DNA of 24,318 nucleotides, from the NCBI GenBank assembly GCA_025935735.1, contig JAICUS010000017.1:1-24318 (forward strand). Direction: 5' to 3'. The position numbers and the translations under genes were made by a program. Below, one piece after another: positions 8,944 through 16,322 of this stretch (positions are counted from its first letter, which is position 1; each line of letters starts with the position of its first letter). The stretch comes from Solirubrobacteraceae bacterium (GTDB lineage: Bacteria; Actinomycetota; Thermoleophilia; Solirubrobacterales; Solirubrobacteraceae). The notes under the pieces were generated by a model that was not told the DNA's origin, did not search any database, and saw nothing but the letters and a program-made list of their open reading frames with translations.

Positions 8944-9287
8944 AGCGACTCGTCCTCGTCAGCGCGCTGCTGGCCACGCTCGCCGCCCCCGCCCAGGCGA
9001 AGGCGCCCGCCCGCATGCTCGTCGAGGCGCGCGAGTACCACTTCACGCTCTCGCGCACGGTCCTGAAGGCCGGCCCGGCGATCATCCAGCTGGCCGACCG
9101 CGGCGAGGATCCGCACGACCTGCGGCTGGTGCGCGTCGGCGCCAAGCGGGCGGCGACGATCTCCCAGGTGGTCCCGGGCGGCCTGGGCGAGTGGCGCGGG
9201 CGCCTGTCACGCGGGCGCTACCGGCTCTATTGCACGCTGCCGGGCCACGCGCGGCTCGGCATGCACGCGGTCATCACCGTGCGCTGA
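8940..9287 (+). CDS. secreted cupredoxin-like (type 1 copper) protein
   Basis: This is a 115-residue exported protein with a cleavable signal (MKRLVLVSALLATLAAPAQA). The mature part keeps the four ligands of a blue-copper site: H59 in EDPHDLR, then C98, H103 and M108 in YCTLPGHARLGM. This matches the Cys-x4-His-x4-Met loop of plastocyanin/azurin-type electron carriers. It probably shuttles electrons outside the membrane or buffers copper. GTG 8940 overlaps the DUF1501 stop by GTGA, which fixes the start and suggests that it serves the upstream exported proteins. At 115 residues including the signal it is close to a minimal single-domain cupredoxin. Confidence 0.86.
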   Translation: MKRLVLVSALLATLAAPAQAKAPARMLVEAREYHFTLSRTVLKAGPAIIQLADRGEDPHDLRLVRVGAKRAATISQVVPGGLGEWRGRLSRGRYRLYCTLPGHARLGMHAVITVR

Positions 9288-9307
9288 CGGTATCGTCGGA
9301 GGGCTCC

Positions 9308-9748
9308 ATGCCCGACGTCGCCACCAACCGCCAGGCCTCATACCGCTACCACCTGCTCGACAAGTGGGAGTGCGGGCTCGTGCTCACCGGCACCGAGGTC
9401 AAGTCCCTGCGCGAAGGCAAGGCCGTGATCAAGGACGGCTACGCGGCGCTCGACAACGGCGAGGTGTGGCTGCACAACGTGCACATCCCGCCCTACGCGC
9501 CCGCCACGCGCGAGAACCACGAGCCCGAGCGCCCGCGCAAGCTGCTCATGCACCGGCGCGAGATCGAGCGGCTGATCGGCAAGACCAAGGAGAAGGGGCT
9601 GACGCTCGTCCCCACCCGGCTCTACTTCAAGGGCCGCCACGCCAAGGTGGAGATCGCGCTGGCCCGCGGCAAGGACCGCGGCGACAAGCGCCAGTCGATC
9701 AAGGAGCGCGAGATGCGCCGCGAGATGGAGCGCGCTATCCGGCGGTGA
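9308..9748 (+). CDS. smpB: SsrA-binding protein SmpB
   Basis: SmpB binds the tRNA-like part of tmRNA, carries it into stalled ribosomes and mimics the missing codon-anticodon helix. The 146-residue protein is of normal length. It shows the family signatures: ATNRQASYRYHLLDKWECG, LTGTEVKSLREGKAVIKDGY, NVHIPPYAPA and KGLTLVPTRLYFKGRHAKVE. A basic C-terminal tail (KEREMRREMERAIRR) enters the mRNA channel. GGAGGG lies four bases before ATG 9308, and TATCGT at 9291-9296 could be its own -10 box. It follows the cupredoxin gene by 20 bases, so read-through is also possible. Its stop lies inside the 3' end of the convergent oxidoreductase gene. The cognate tmRNA gene is 2.5 kb downstream. Confidence 0.97.
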   Translation: MPDVATNRQASYRYHLLDKWECGLVLTGTEVKSLREGKAVIKDGYAALDNGEVWLHNVHIPPYAPATRENHEPERPRKLLMHRREIERLIGKTKEKGLTLVPTRLYFKGRHAKVEIALARGKDRGDKRQSIKEREMRREMERAIRR

Positions 9749-10601
9749 ACCCCAGGTCGAGCGGCCCGGCGGGGATGATCCGTTTCGGGTTGAGCTCGTC
9801 GTGGGTCGTGTAGTAGTGGCGCTTGACCTCCTCGAGCGAGAACGTCTCGGCGACGCCGGGCTGCTCGTAGAGGTCCTTCGTGTAGCGCAGCAGGTGCGGG
9901 TAGTCGACCAGCCGCGCGCCGTTGCAGCGGAAGTGCGTGTGGTAGACGGCGTCGAAGCGCAGCAGCGTGGGGAGCAGGCGCCAGTCGGCCTCGGTGATCT
10001 CGTCGCCGGTCAGGTAGCGGCGGCCGGCCAGGCGCTCCTCCAGCCGCGGCAGCGCGGCGAACACGCCCCGGTAGGCGGCCTCGTAGGCCTCCTGCGAGCG
10101 GGCGAACCCCGCGCGGTAGACGCCGTTCTGGAGCTCGGGGTAGATCCACTCGTTGAGCTCGTCGATCTCGCCGCGCTTCTCGGCCGGGTAGAGGTCGCCG
10201 CCCGCCCAGTCGTTGAACACCCGCATCAGGTCCGCGGACTCGTTGCAGCAGATGACGCCCGCCTCCTTGTCCCACAGCACGGGGACGGTGACGCGGCCTT
10301 CGTAGTCGTCCACGGTGGCGTCGTAGGCGTCCTTCAGGAAGCTGAAGCCGTTGACCTCGTCGGTGAAGCGCCCGCCGGAGAACGCCCAGCCGCGCTCGTC
10401 GCGGTACGGGTCGAGGTAGCTGATCCCCAGCCGGTCGTCGAGGCCGAGGACCTTGCGGGCGATGACCGCGCGCTGCGACCACGGGCAGGCCAGCGCGACG
10501 TAGAGGTGGTAGCGCTCCGGGCCGCCCTCGGGACGGCCGCGGAACCGGCTCTGCTGGCGGACGAACTCGCCCGCCTGGACTTCGCGCGAGGTCAGGGTCA
10601 C
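9735..10601 (-). CDS. glutathionyl-hydroquinone reductase-like protein (Xi-class GST, ECM4/YqjG family)
   Basis: This 288-residue thioredoxin-fold plus helical-domain protein belongs to the Xi class of glutathione transferases. These enzymes remove glutathione from hydroquinones through one cysteine. The catalytic Cys39 lies in YVALACPWSQR. Other family blocks are DPYRDERGWAF, TVPVLWDKEAGVICCNESADL, YRAGFARSQEAYE, RRYLTGDEITEADWRLLPTLLRFD and YHTHFRCN. I chose GTG at 10601: it gives MTLTSREVQAGEF, and a CATACT -10-like box lies exactly 7 bases upstream, suggesting a leaderless mRNA. An in-frame TTG at 10625 is the alternative. Actinobacteria usually make mycothiol rather than glutathione, so the physiological thiol is open. 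Its last 14 bases overlap the end of smpB, tail to tail. Confidence 0.88.
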   Translation of the reverse strand: MTLTSREVQAGEFVRQQSRFRGRPEGGPERYHLYVALACPWSQRAVIARKVLGLDDRLGISYLDPYRDERGWAFSGGRFTDEVNGFSFLKDAYDATVDDYEGRVTVPVLWDKEAGVICCNESADLMRVFNDWAGGDLYPAEKRGEIDELNEWIYPELQNGVYRAGFARSQEAYEAAYRGVFAALPRLEERLAGRRYLTGDEITEADWRLLPTLLRFDAVYHTHFRCNGARLVDYPHLLRYTKDLYEQPGVAETFSLEEVKRHYYTTHDELNPKRIIPAGPLDLGFTAG

Positions 10602-10876
10602 CCGCGTGAGTATGCCCAGCGGCAAGTTCTCGCATATTGCGGCAAGGTCCGCACGAAGACTCTTGCGCGCGCCGGCCGCTTCCGCATAGGGTTCACCCAG
10701 ACGCGGAGGTCAGAGACGCAAAGAGCGAGGCCATGAGGTGAAAGGCCCGCCGCCCCGCCCAACCCACCAAAGTGCTTGCACCGAGGAGGAGGGGCCGGGG
10801 ACCTCGAGCGGCTCCCTCCGCGTCAACTATTTAAGGTTTCGCCCTCCGTCCTCGCAAGCTCGGACCTCGGGCGACG
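10602..10876. other. intergenic stretch without a convincing gene
   Basis: No reading frame here has credible protein character. The stretch holds a degenerate purine-rich repeat (AGACGCGGAG at 10699 and AGACGCAAAG at 10714, 15 bases apart) and an unusually AT-rich island CAACTATTTAAGGTTTC at about 10823-10840. It contains the promoter region of the leftward reductase gene and the 3' flank of the leftward flavoprotein gene. I see no tRNA and no intrinsic terminator. Confidence 0.5.
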
Positions 10877-12238
10877 TTACCCGGTCAGCTGCAGCCAGAT
10901 CTCGCTGCGGGTCGGGAACGCCGGCACGGCGTGACGGAGGCGCTCGAGCGGCACCTCGCCCACGACCGCGATCGTCGCCGCGTGCAGGAAGTCGGCCACC
11001 TCGGAGCCGGTGATCGTGCAGCCGACGACGATCCGGCGCTCGCGGTCGACCAGCCAGCGCGTCGTGCCGCGGGCGTTGCGGCCGTAGAACGAGCCGCCGG
11101 CGTTGCCCGAGGTGGTCGTCTCGTGGACGTCGACCTCGATCCCGGCGCGGCGCGCGGTCTCCGTGGTGTGGCCGACCGCCGCGACCTGCGGGTCGGTGAA
11201 GATCACCCGCGGCGAGAGCGGCCCGTCGGCGCCGTGGGCCAGCGCGACGTCGTGCCCGAGGATGTGGTCCGCGGCCACCCGCGCCTGGTACTTGCCCATG
11301 TGGGTGAACAGCGCGTGGCCGTTGAGGTCGCCGACCGCGTACAGCCAGCTGTGGCCGGGCACGCGCATGTGGGCATCGACCCCGACCGTCCCGCCGCCCT
11401 CGAGCCCGACCGTCTCCAGCCCCAGCCCGCCGGTCTGCGGCGTGCGCCCGAGTGCCACCAGCAGCACGTCGCCCTCGGCGTCCGGGCCGCTGCTCGTGGC
11501 GACCCGGACGGTCCCGCGGGCGTCCTGCGAGACCCGCGTCGCCTTCTCGCCGGTGCGGATGTCCACGCCGAGCGCGGTCAGCGCCTCGGTCACCTGCGAG
11601 CAGGCGAACTCCTCCTCGCGGGGCAGCAGCCGCCGCTCGCCCTCGATCAGCGTGACCCGGCTGCCCAGCGTCTGGAACGCCTGCGCCATCTCCACGCCGA
11701 CCACGCCGCCGCCCATGATCACGAGCCGCGCCGGGATCTCCTTGGCGGTCGTGGCCTCGCGGTTGGTCCAGGCGCCGTCGATCGCGTCCAGGCCCTCGAT
11801 CGGCGGCATGCTCGGGGTCGAGCCGCCGGCCAGGATCACCGCCCGCCGCGCCTCGACCTCCTCGTCGCCCACGGTCACCCGCCGCTCGCCGGTGAGCTTG
11901 CCCCAGCCGCGCAGCAGCGTGACCTTGCGGTCCTCCAGCCACGGCAGCTGCGCGGCGTCGTCGAGGTCGTGGATGACCTCGTCGCGCCGGGCCAGCACCG
12001 CGGCCACGTCGAGCTCGCCGGTCACCGCCTCCGCCGCCCCGGGGATGCGCCGCACCTCGGCCAGCGCCTCGTAGGGCCGCAGCAGCGACTTCGAGGGCAT
12101 GCACGCCCAGTAGGAGCATTCGCCCCCGACGAGCCGGTCCTCCACGATCGCCACGGCGAGCCCGCGCTCCGCGAGCCGCCCCGCCGCCACCTCGCCCGCC
12201 GGTCCGGCGCCGACCACCACGACATCGAAGCTCCGCAT
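10877..12238 (-). CDS. FAD/NAD(P)-dependent pyridine nucleotide-disulfide oxidoreductase (dihydrolipoamide dehydrogenase-like)
   Basis: This 453-residue flavoprotein has two dinucleotide folds. The FAD site is VVVVGAGPAGEVAAG at the N terminus, and the NAD(P) site is RLVIMGGGVVGVEMA. A second FAD contact, LYAVGDLNG, comes near residue 305, followed by a C-terminal dimerisation domain. The redox-active disulfide is C41-x4-C46 in GGECSYWACMPSKSLL. In the classic family the C terminus reads HxHPTxSE, with His as catalytic base. Here the aligned segment is VPAFPTRSE, so that His appears to be Phe. It therefore belongs to the flavin disulfide reductase superfamily, but is unlikely to be an ordinary lipoamide or mercuric reductase. 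ATG 12238 has no Shine-Dalgarno; TAGGGT ends 7 bases upstream, as for leaderless transcripts. It diverges from ssrA. Confidence 0.88.
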   Translation of the reverse strand: MRSFDVVVVGAGPAGEVAAGRLAERGLAVAIVEDRLVGGECSYWACMPSKSLLRPYEALAEVRRIPGAAEAVTGELDVAAVLARRDEVIHDLDDAAQLPWLEDRKVTLLRGWGKLTGERRVTVGDEEVEARRAVILAGGSTPSMPPIEGLDAIDGAWTNREATTAKEIPARLVIMGGGVVGVEMAQAFQTLGSRVTLIEGERRLLPREEEFACSQVTEALTALGVDIRTGEKATRVSQDARGTVRVATSSGPDAEGDVLLVALGRTPQTGGLGLETVGLEGGGTVGVDAHMRVPGHSWLYAVGDLNGHALFTHMGKYQARVAADHILGHDVALAHGADGPLSPRVIFTDPQVAAVGHTTETARRAGIEVDVHETTTSGNAGGSFYGRNARGTTRWLVDRERRIVVGCTITGSEVADFLHAATIAVVGEVPLERLRHAVPAFPTRSEIWLQLTG

Positions 12239-12260
12239 CGCCGGGACCCTACCCAGGCTC

Positions 12261-12266
12261 TACAAT
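12261..12266 (+). promoter_or_regulatory. -10 box of the tmRNA gene
   Basis: TACAAT matches the bacterial -10 consensus at five of six positions and stands out in this GC-rich DNA. It would start transcription near 12273, about 15 bases before the mature tmRNA 5' end, leaving a short leader for RNase P to remove. No convincing -35 box is visible at the standard distance. Confidence 0.6.
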
Positions 12267-12287
12267 GGAAGGGCAGACATAGCCCCT

Positions 12288-12666
12288 GGGGACGACAGGC
12301 TTCGACGTGGTCGGTTCGTAGGGGCGGTTGCGAGTCGAGGTACCGGAGGCCTCGTTAAACCCCGGCAAACAACAAATGCGAAGACCAAGACGGTGGCCAA
12401 CGACCACTACTTCGCGCTCGCTGCCTAGCCGAAACTAGGTAGCAGCATCGGCCCCCGTAGCCTGCGACGGGACCGGCCGATCAACTAGCAGGCTCACCCC
12501 CGGAACGCCCGTCCGAGCCGCCCGGGGGGACAACTCGATCGGGCTGGCCGCCCGCAACCCCCGCCGGTGAGGCGAGCGGGCGGCGAGACATAGATCACCG
12601 GATACGCTCGTAGACGCCGCCTTTTGCGCGATCGCGGACGCGGGTTCAATTCCCGCCGTCTCCACC
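12288..12666 (+). ncRNA. ssrA: transfer-messenger RNA (tmRNA)
   Basis: This RNA rescues stalled ribosomes by acting first as alanyl-tRNA, then as mRNA for a degradation tag. The ends form a tRNA-like acceptor stem: GGGGACG at 12288 pairs with CGTCTCC at 12657-12663 (one G-U pair). A T-arm GCGGG-TTCAATT-CCCGC lies at 12640-12656. Discriminator A12664 is followed by CC and then T, so the final A of CCA is not encoded. The tag frame ends TAG at 12426-12428. Reading back gives AKTKTVANDHYFALAA from GCG 12378, with the usual ALAA degron; the resume codon is inferred. The middle has GC-rich complementary tracts, as expected for the pseudoknots. The gene is a single piece, not permuted, and is followed by a strong terminator. 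Confidence 0.95.
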
Positions 12667-12679
12667 TCATCGAATGAAC

Positions 12680-12714
12680 GCTCCAGCCTCCGCTCAGGAG
12701 GCTGGAGCCTTTTT
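12680..12714 (+). terminator. intrinsic terminator of ssrA
   Basis: A perfect 12-bp stem (GCTCCAGCCTCC at 12680-12691 and GGAGGCTGGAGC at 12697-12708) with a GCTCA loop is followed by CTTTTT. It lies 14 bases after the tmRNA 3' end. The T-run exists only on the plus strand. The end of the convergent GH31 gene touches it at 12714. Confidence 0.92.
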
Positions 12715-15700
12715 CAGGGATTCGTCGTGGAGAGCGTGAACGTCAACGTGGCGGAGTAGGTCCCCGTGCGCAGCGGGTCGCCGGCCCCGATGTGCTGGCT
12801 GAACGCGATCGCCACCGGGTCGTTCGACACCGGCGCCGTCCACGAGGCCTTGGACAGGCTCACCTGCAGCGGGTCGGGCAGCGAGAACGCGCCGTTGCGC
12901 AGGTGGCCCGCGAGCGAAGCGGTGGCGAGGCCTCCGGCCGAGACAGGGGACACGCTGAGCGTGGCGTCGCCGGCCGTGCTGGTCACGGTGGCCGTCGTGG
13001 AGGCGGTGTAGGTCTTCTCCACGCCCGGCGCGAACGCGCCGAAGCTCGCCGGCGGGCCGAGGGTCAGCGAGAGCGTCGGGGGCACGCTGCCGCCGACCCC
13101 GCCGGTCGCGCTCGTCTGGGGGGCGGTCACGGCGATCGTCGTCGGCGCGTCGGTCGGCCGGCTCGCGGTGGTGACCGTGAGCGTCCGCGTCGCGGCGTCG
13201 TAGGACGAGTCCGCGGCGGCGCCGTCGACCGTCACGCGCTCGGGCCGGGCGGACACGCCGTGCAGCCGCAGCGTCCACGCGCGCGCGGCGATGCGGCCGG
13301 TGTAGTCGCCCTGCTGGGCGCCGATCGTCAGGGTGGCCACCGGGCTCCCGTTCGCCGGCGCGGTCTCGGCGTAGTCGATCGGGGTCGTCGCCGACGCGCT
13401 GCCGGTGCCCGCGTCCTCGTAGAGGCCGAAGTGGCCCGCGGCGCCGGAGGCGACGTCGAGCGTGACCCGCGTGAGCGGGTTCTGCACGTCGTTGGCGACG
13501 TCGTCGGTGCGCGTCGGGAGGATGCCGCCGGCCTTGAGGAAGACCGGCATGGTGTCGAGCGTCGTGCTCACGTCCTGCCTGGACGGCCCGCTGTACGTCC
13601 TACCGGTGAAGTAGTCGGTCCACTGGCCCGGCGGGAACCACACCGAGGTCGTGGCCGCGGTCCCGGGCGTGGTGACCGGCGCGACGAGCACGTCCGGCCC
13701 GTAGAGGTACTCGCGGCCGGCCGCGGCGTAGGCGTCCGGCTGGTCGGGGTACTCCAGGTACATCGCGCGCGCCACCGGGATGCCCGTGCGGGCGGCCTCC
13801 TTGGCCAGCGTGTACGTGTACGGCACGAGCCGCTCGCGCAGGTTCATGAACGCCTCGGCCGACGTGCGCGCCGCGTCGCCGTACTGCCACGGCAGGCGGT
13901 CGCTGTGGTTGCCGTGCAGGCGGTCGATCGGCTGGAACGTGCCGAGCTGGACCCAGCGCGCGTAGAGGTCGTCGGCCAGCTTCGTCGAGCCCGGCTCCGC
14001 GCCTTTGGCCTGGGTGCCGTCGTTGTTGAAGCCGCCGATGTCGTGGCTGACGGCCGACAGCCCCGTGGCGGCCGACTCGCCCGGCGTGTAGCCGACCTCG
14101 AAGGCCAGCGTCTGCCAGGTCGAGGTCGTGTCGCCGGTGAAGTGCACGGTCGTGCGCTTGTCGGCCCACGGCCCGGTCGGCACGCCCGTCGGGCCGCTGT
14201 AGCCGCCCGCCTGCAGCGAGCCGAACGCGCGCGAGAACGCGAACCCGCGCCCGATGGTCTCGTCGGCGTCGTTCGCGTACTGCTGGTTGATCCACGCGTC
14301 CGGCGTGACGCCGGCGAGCGAGGAGAACGACTGGTCGCAGCACCAGTCCAGCCACCAGAAGTCCGCTCCCTGGCGCTCCATCGTCTGGTGCAGGTCGAAG
14401 TACGCCTTGAGCTGGTCCGGATCGCCCCAGTCGAACACGTAGTTGGAGCCGCTCTTGACCAGCTTGTCCTTCGCCGTGGCCATCGCCTGCGCGAACTGCG
14501 GATCCGAGGGCACGATGCTCGAGTGGATGTTCAGCGTGTTGTGCAGGCCCTGTGCGGCGGCCCAGTCGAAGAAGCCCTGCGGGTCCGGGAACTTGGCCGG
14601 GTCCATCTCCCAGCCGTCCCACGTGTCGGGCGACTTGAAGTCGGTGTCGGTGACCAGGACGTCGAGCGGCACGCCGTCGGCGCGGAAGCGCGGCAGGATC
14701 GTGTTCTCGTAGTCGGCCGCCGTGCGGTCGTAGTACTCCGAGTACCACAGGCCGTAGGCCCAGCGGGGCAGCAGCTTCGACGGCCCGGTCAGCGTCGCGA
14801 GGTCCTCCAGGCCCTGCTTGTAGTCGTGGCCATAGGCGAAGACGTAGCCGTCCTGGTAGGCCGAGTCGCCGTGGTCGGGCCGCGGCGTCGTCCGGCCGGT
14901 CGCGACGTCATACAGCGCCGAGGGCGTGTCGTCGAGCAGGTCCCAGCCGTCCTGATAGAGCAGGCCGGGCGAGGTCGGCGCGCTGCCGTTGACGCCGTCC
15001 AGCCCGCGGCGGTAGCCGCCGAGCGGCGTGTGCGCGAGCGGCGTCGGCGCGTCGCTCGCGGTGAGCGCGACGGTGTCGAGGTTCACGCGGCAGCTGTCGC
15101 CGGCGTCCGGGCAGCCGAGGACGACGGCGTCATCGCCCTGCGTGAGCGTCACGGGGATCTTCGCGTCGCCCCACGTCTCCCAGCTCGCCGTCGCCGGGAG
15201 GGTCGCGTTCGTCCCGTCGACCGAGATCGTGCGCGGCCCGCCGGTGCCGTTGGCATAGCGCAGCTGGAGCGCGTACCGGCCGTCGGCGGGAACGCCGGTG
15301 AGCGCGATCGTGTCCTGCGCGCTGGTCTGCTCGAGCCCGGCCACGAAGCCCGTGCCGGAGTAGCCGCCGTGGTCGGTCGCGAGCTTGGCGCCGCCCTCGA
15401 GCTTGCCGGCCTCGGCCTCGCACACGACGCCGTACGGGCACGGCGTGGCGACGGCGGTCGCAGATGGATACGGCGCGCCGGCCGGCGTCAGCGCGAGGCT
15501 GTCGATGTTCACGTTGCCCGAGTCGCCGGGCTCGCGCGAGACCTTCAGCGTGTGCTTGCCGGCGGAGAGCTGGACGCCGGCGAGCTTCACGATCGCCCAC
15601 GTGTCCCAGTTCGCGGTCGTCGGCAGCGTGAGCGCCGACTGCGCGCCGTCGAGCGCCGCGGTCAGCGTGCGGGTCGTGTTCTGGCCGTCGCCGCCGGTGC

Positions 15701-16280
15701 TGTTCGCGTAGCGCAGCTGGAGGTCGTAGGTGCCCGCGGTCGGGACGTCGAGCGTGTAGCCCAGCGAGTTGCCGTCGGACTGGAAGCCGGCCGCGAAGCC
15801 GGTGCCGGTGTAGCCGCTGTGGTCGGTGGCGACGCCGATGCCGGTCAGCTGCGCCTGCTCGGCCTCGCACAGCGCGCCGGCGGCGCACGTGAACGTGGTG
15901 GGCGGGAAGGCGGGTGCGGCGGTGACGGCCTGCGAGCCGGCCGCGAGCTGGAGCGAGACGTTCCGCGCGGTGAACGGGCCGGAGCCGACCTTGTACCTCA
16001 GGGTCACCTTGCCGGTGGCGATCGTCAGCCAGCCGTCGGCGACGCTCTGCGTGAACGCGGTGGGCCCGAAGTCGTCGCGGCCGATCGCGTTGAAGGTCGC
16101 CTGGTCGGTGAACTCGTCGTCACCGGCGTACTCCATCCGGATCAGCGTCGGCGACAGCACCTCGAAGCGCGCGTGGCCGTTGACCACGGCCCGCGGCGCC
16201 GCGTCGTCCGCGGCCGACGTCCCCACGCCGGCGATCGCCGCCGTCGCCGCCACGACCAGCCCCACCCATACGCGCCTCAT
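12714..16280 (-). CDS. secreted glycoside hydrolase family 31 enzyme with two inserted CBM6/35-like modules
   Basis: This 1188-residue exported glycosidase starts with a signal peptide (MRRVWVGLVVAATAAIAGVG, cleavage about residue 24). Residues 30-120 are the GH31 N-terminal beta domain. Two homologous carbohydrate-binding modules follow (about 132-268 and 281-408), both with CEAE and GYxGTGF motifs. The GH31 barrel comes next. The nucleophile candidate is D645 in FWWLDWCCD, and the acid/base candidate is D717 in HFTGDTTSTW; HDIGGF at 746-751 is also typical. A C-terminal beta domain (after about 1075) ends NDPVAIAFSQHIGAGDPLRT... and resembles a module common in secreted actinobacterial proteins. 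Specificity (alpha-glucosidase, galactosidase or transglycosylase) cannot be assigned. ATG 16280 has a strong GGAGG site. A LacI-type operator lies 43-54 bases upstream. Confidence 0.9.
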   Translation of the reverse strand: MRRVWVGLVVAATAAIAGVGTSAADDAAPRAVVNGHARFEVLSPTLIRMEYAGDDEFTDQATFNAIGRDDFGPTAFTQSVADGWLTIATGKVTLRYKVGSGPFTARNVSLQLAAGSQAVTAAPAFPPTTFTCAAGALCEAEQAQLTGIGVATDHSGYTGTGFAAGFQSDGNSLGYTLDVPTAGTYDLQLRYANSTGGDGQNTTRTLTAALDGAQSALTLPTTANWDTWAIVKLAGVQLSAGKHTLKVSREPGDSGNVNIDSLALTPAGAPYPSATAVATPCPYGVVCEAEAGKLEGGAKLATDHGGYSGTGFVAGLEQTSAQDTIALTGVPADGRYALQLRYANGTGGPRTISVDGTNATLPATASWETWGDAKIPVTLTQGDDAVVLGCPDAGDSCRVNLDTVALTASDAPTPLAHTPLGGYRRGLDGVNGSAPTSPGLLYQDGWDLLDDTPSALYDVATGRTTPRPDHGDSAYQDGYVFAYGHDYKQGLEDLATLTGPSKLLPRWAYGLWYSEYYDRTAADYENTILPRFRADGVPLDVLVTDTDFKSPDTWDGWEMDPAKFPDPQGFFDWAAAQGLHNTLNIHSSIVPSDPQFAQAMATAKDKLVKSGSNYVFDWGDPDQLKAYFDLHQTMERQGADFWWLDWCCDQSFSSLAGVTPDAWINQQYANDADETIGRGFAFSRAFGSLQAGGYSGPTGVPTGPWADKRTTVHFTGDTTSTWQTLAFEVGYTPGESAATGLSAVSHDIGGFNNDGTQAKGAEPGSTKLADDLYARWVQLGTFQPIDRLHGNHSDRLPWQYGDAARTSAEAFMNLRERLVPYTYTLAKEAARTGIPVARAMYLEYPDQPDAYAAAGREYLYGPDVLVAPVTTPGTAATTSVWFPPGQWTDYFTGRTYSGPSRQDVSTTLDTMPVFLKAGGILPTRTDDVANDVQNPLTRVTLDVASGAAGHFGLYEDAGTGSASATTPIDYAETAPANGSPVATLTIGAQQGDYTGRIAARAWTLRLHGVSARPERVTVDGAAADSSYDAATRTLTVTTASRPTDAPTTIAVTAPQTSATGGVGGSVPPTLSLTLGPPASFGAFAPGVEKTYTASTTATVTSTAGDATLSVSPVSAGGLATASLAGHLRNGAFSLPDPLQVSLSKASWTAPVSNDPVAIAFSQHIGAGDPLRTGTYSATLTFTLSTTNP

Positions 16281-16322
16281 ACCAGCCTCCCTCCCGCCGC
16301 CTCGACTCGCGGGAACGATACT

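Noticed and set aside
10738..11013. Short plus-strand frame in the gap before the flavoprotein
   Set aside because: Its composition is low-complexity, it overlaps the flavoprotein 3' end, and it has no motif.
10931..12358. Plus-strand frames opposite the flavoprotein, one running into tmRNA
   Set aside because: They are shadow frames without family motifs and would overlap the ssrA promoter.
12435..12665. Minus-strand open frame beginning METAGIEPASA
   Set aside because: It lies wholly antisense to tmRNA. This kind of peptide is a familiar artefact of reading the T-arm and acceptor end of tRNA-like genes backwards.
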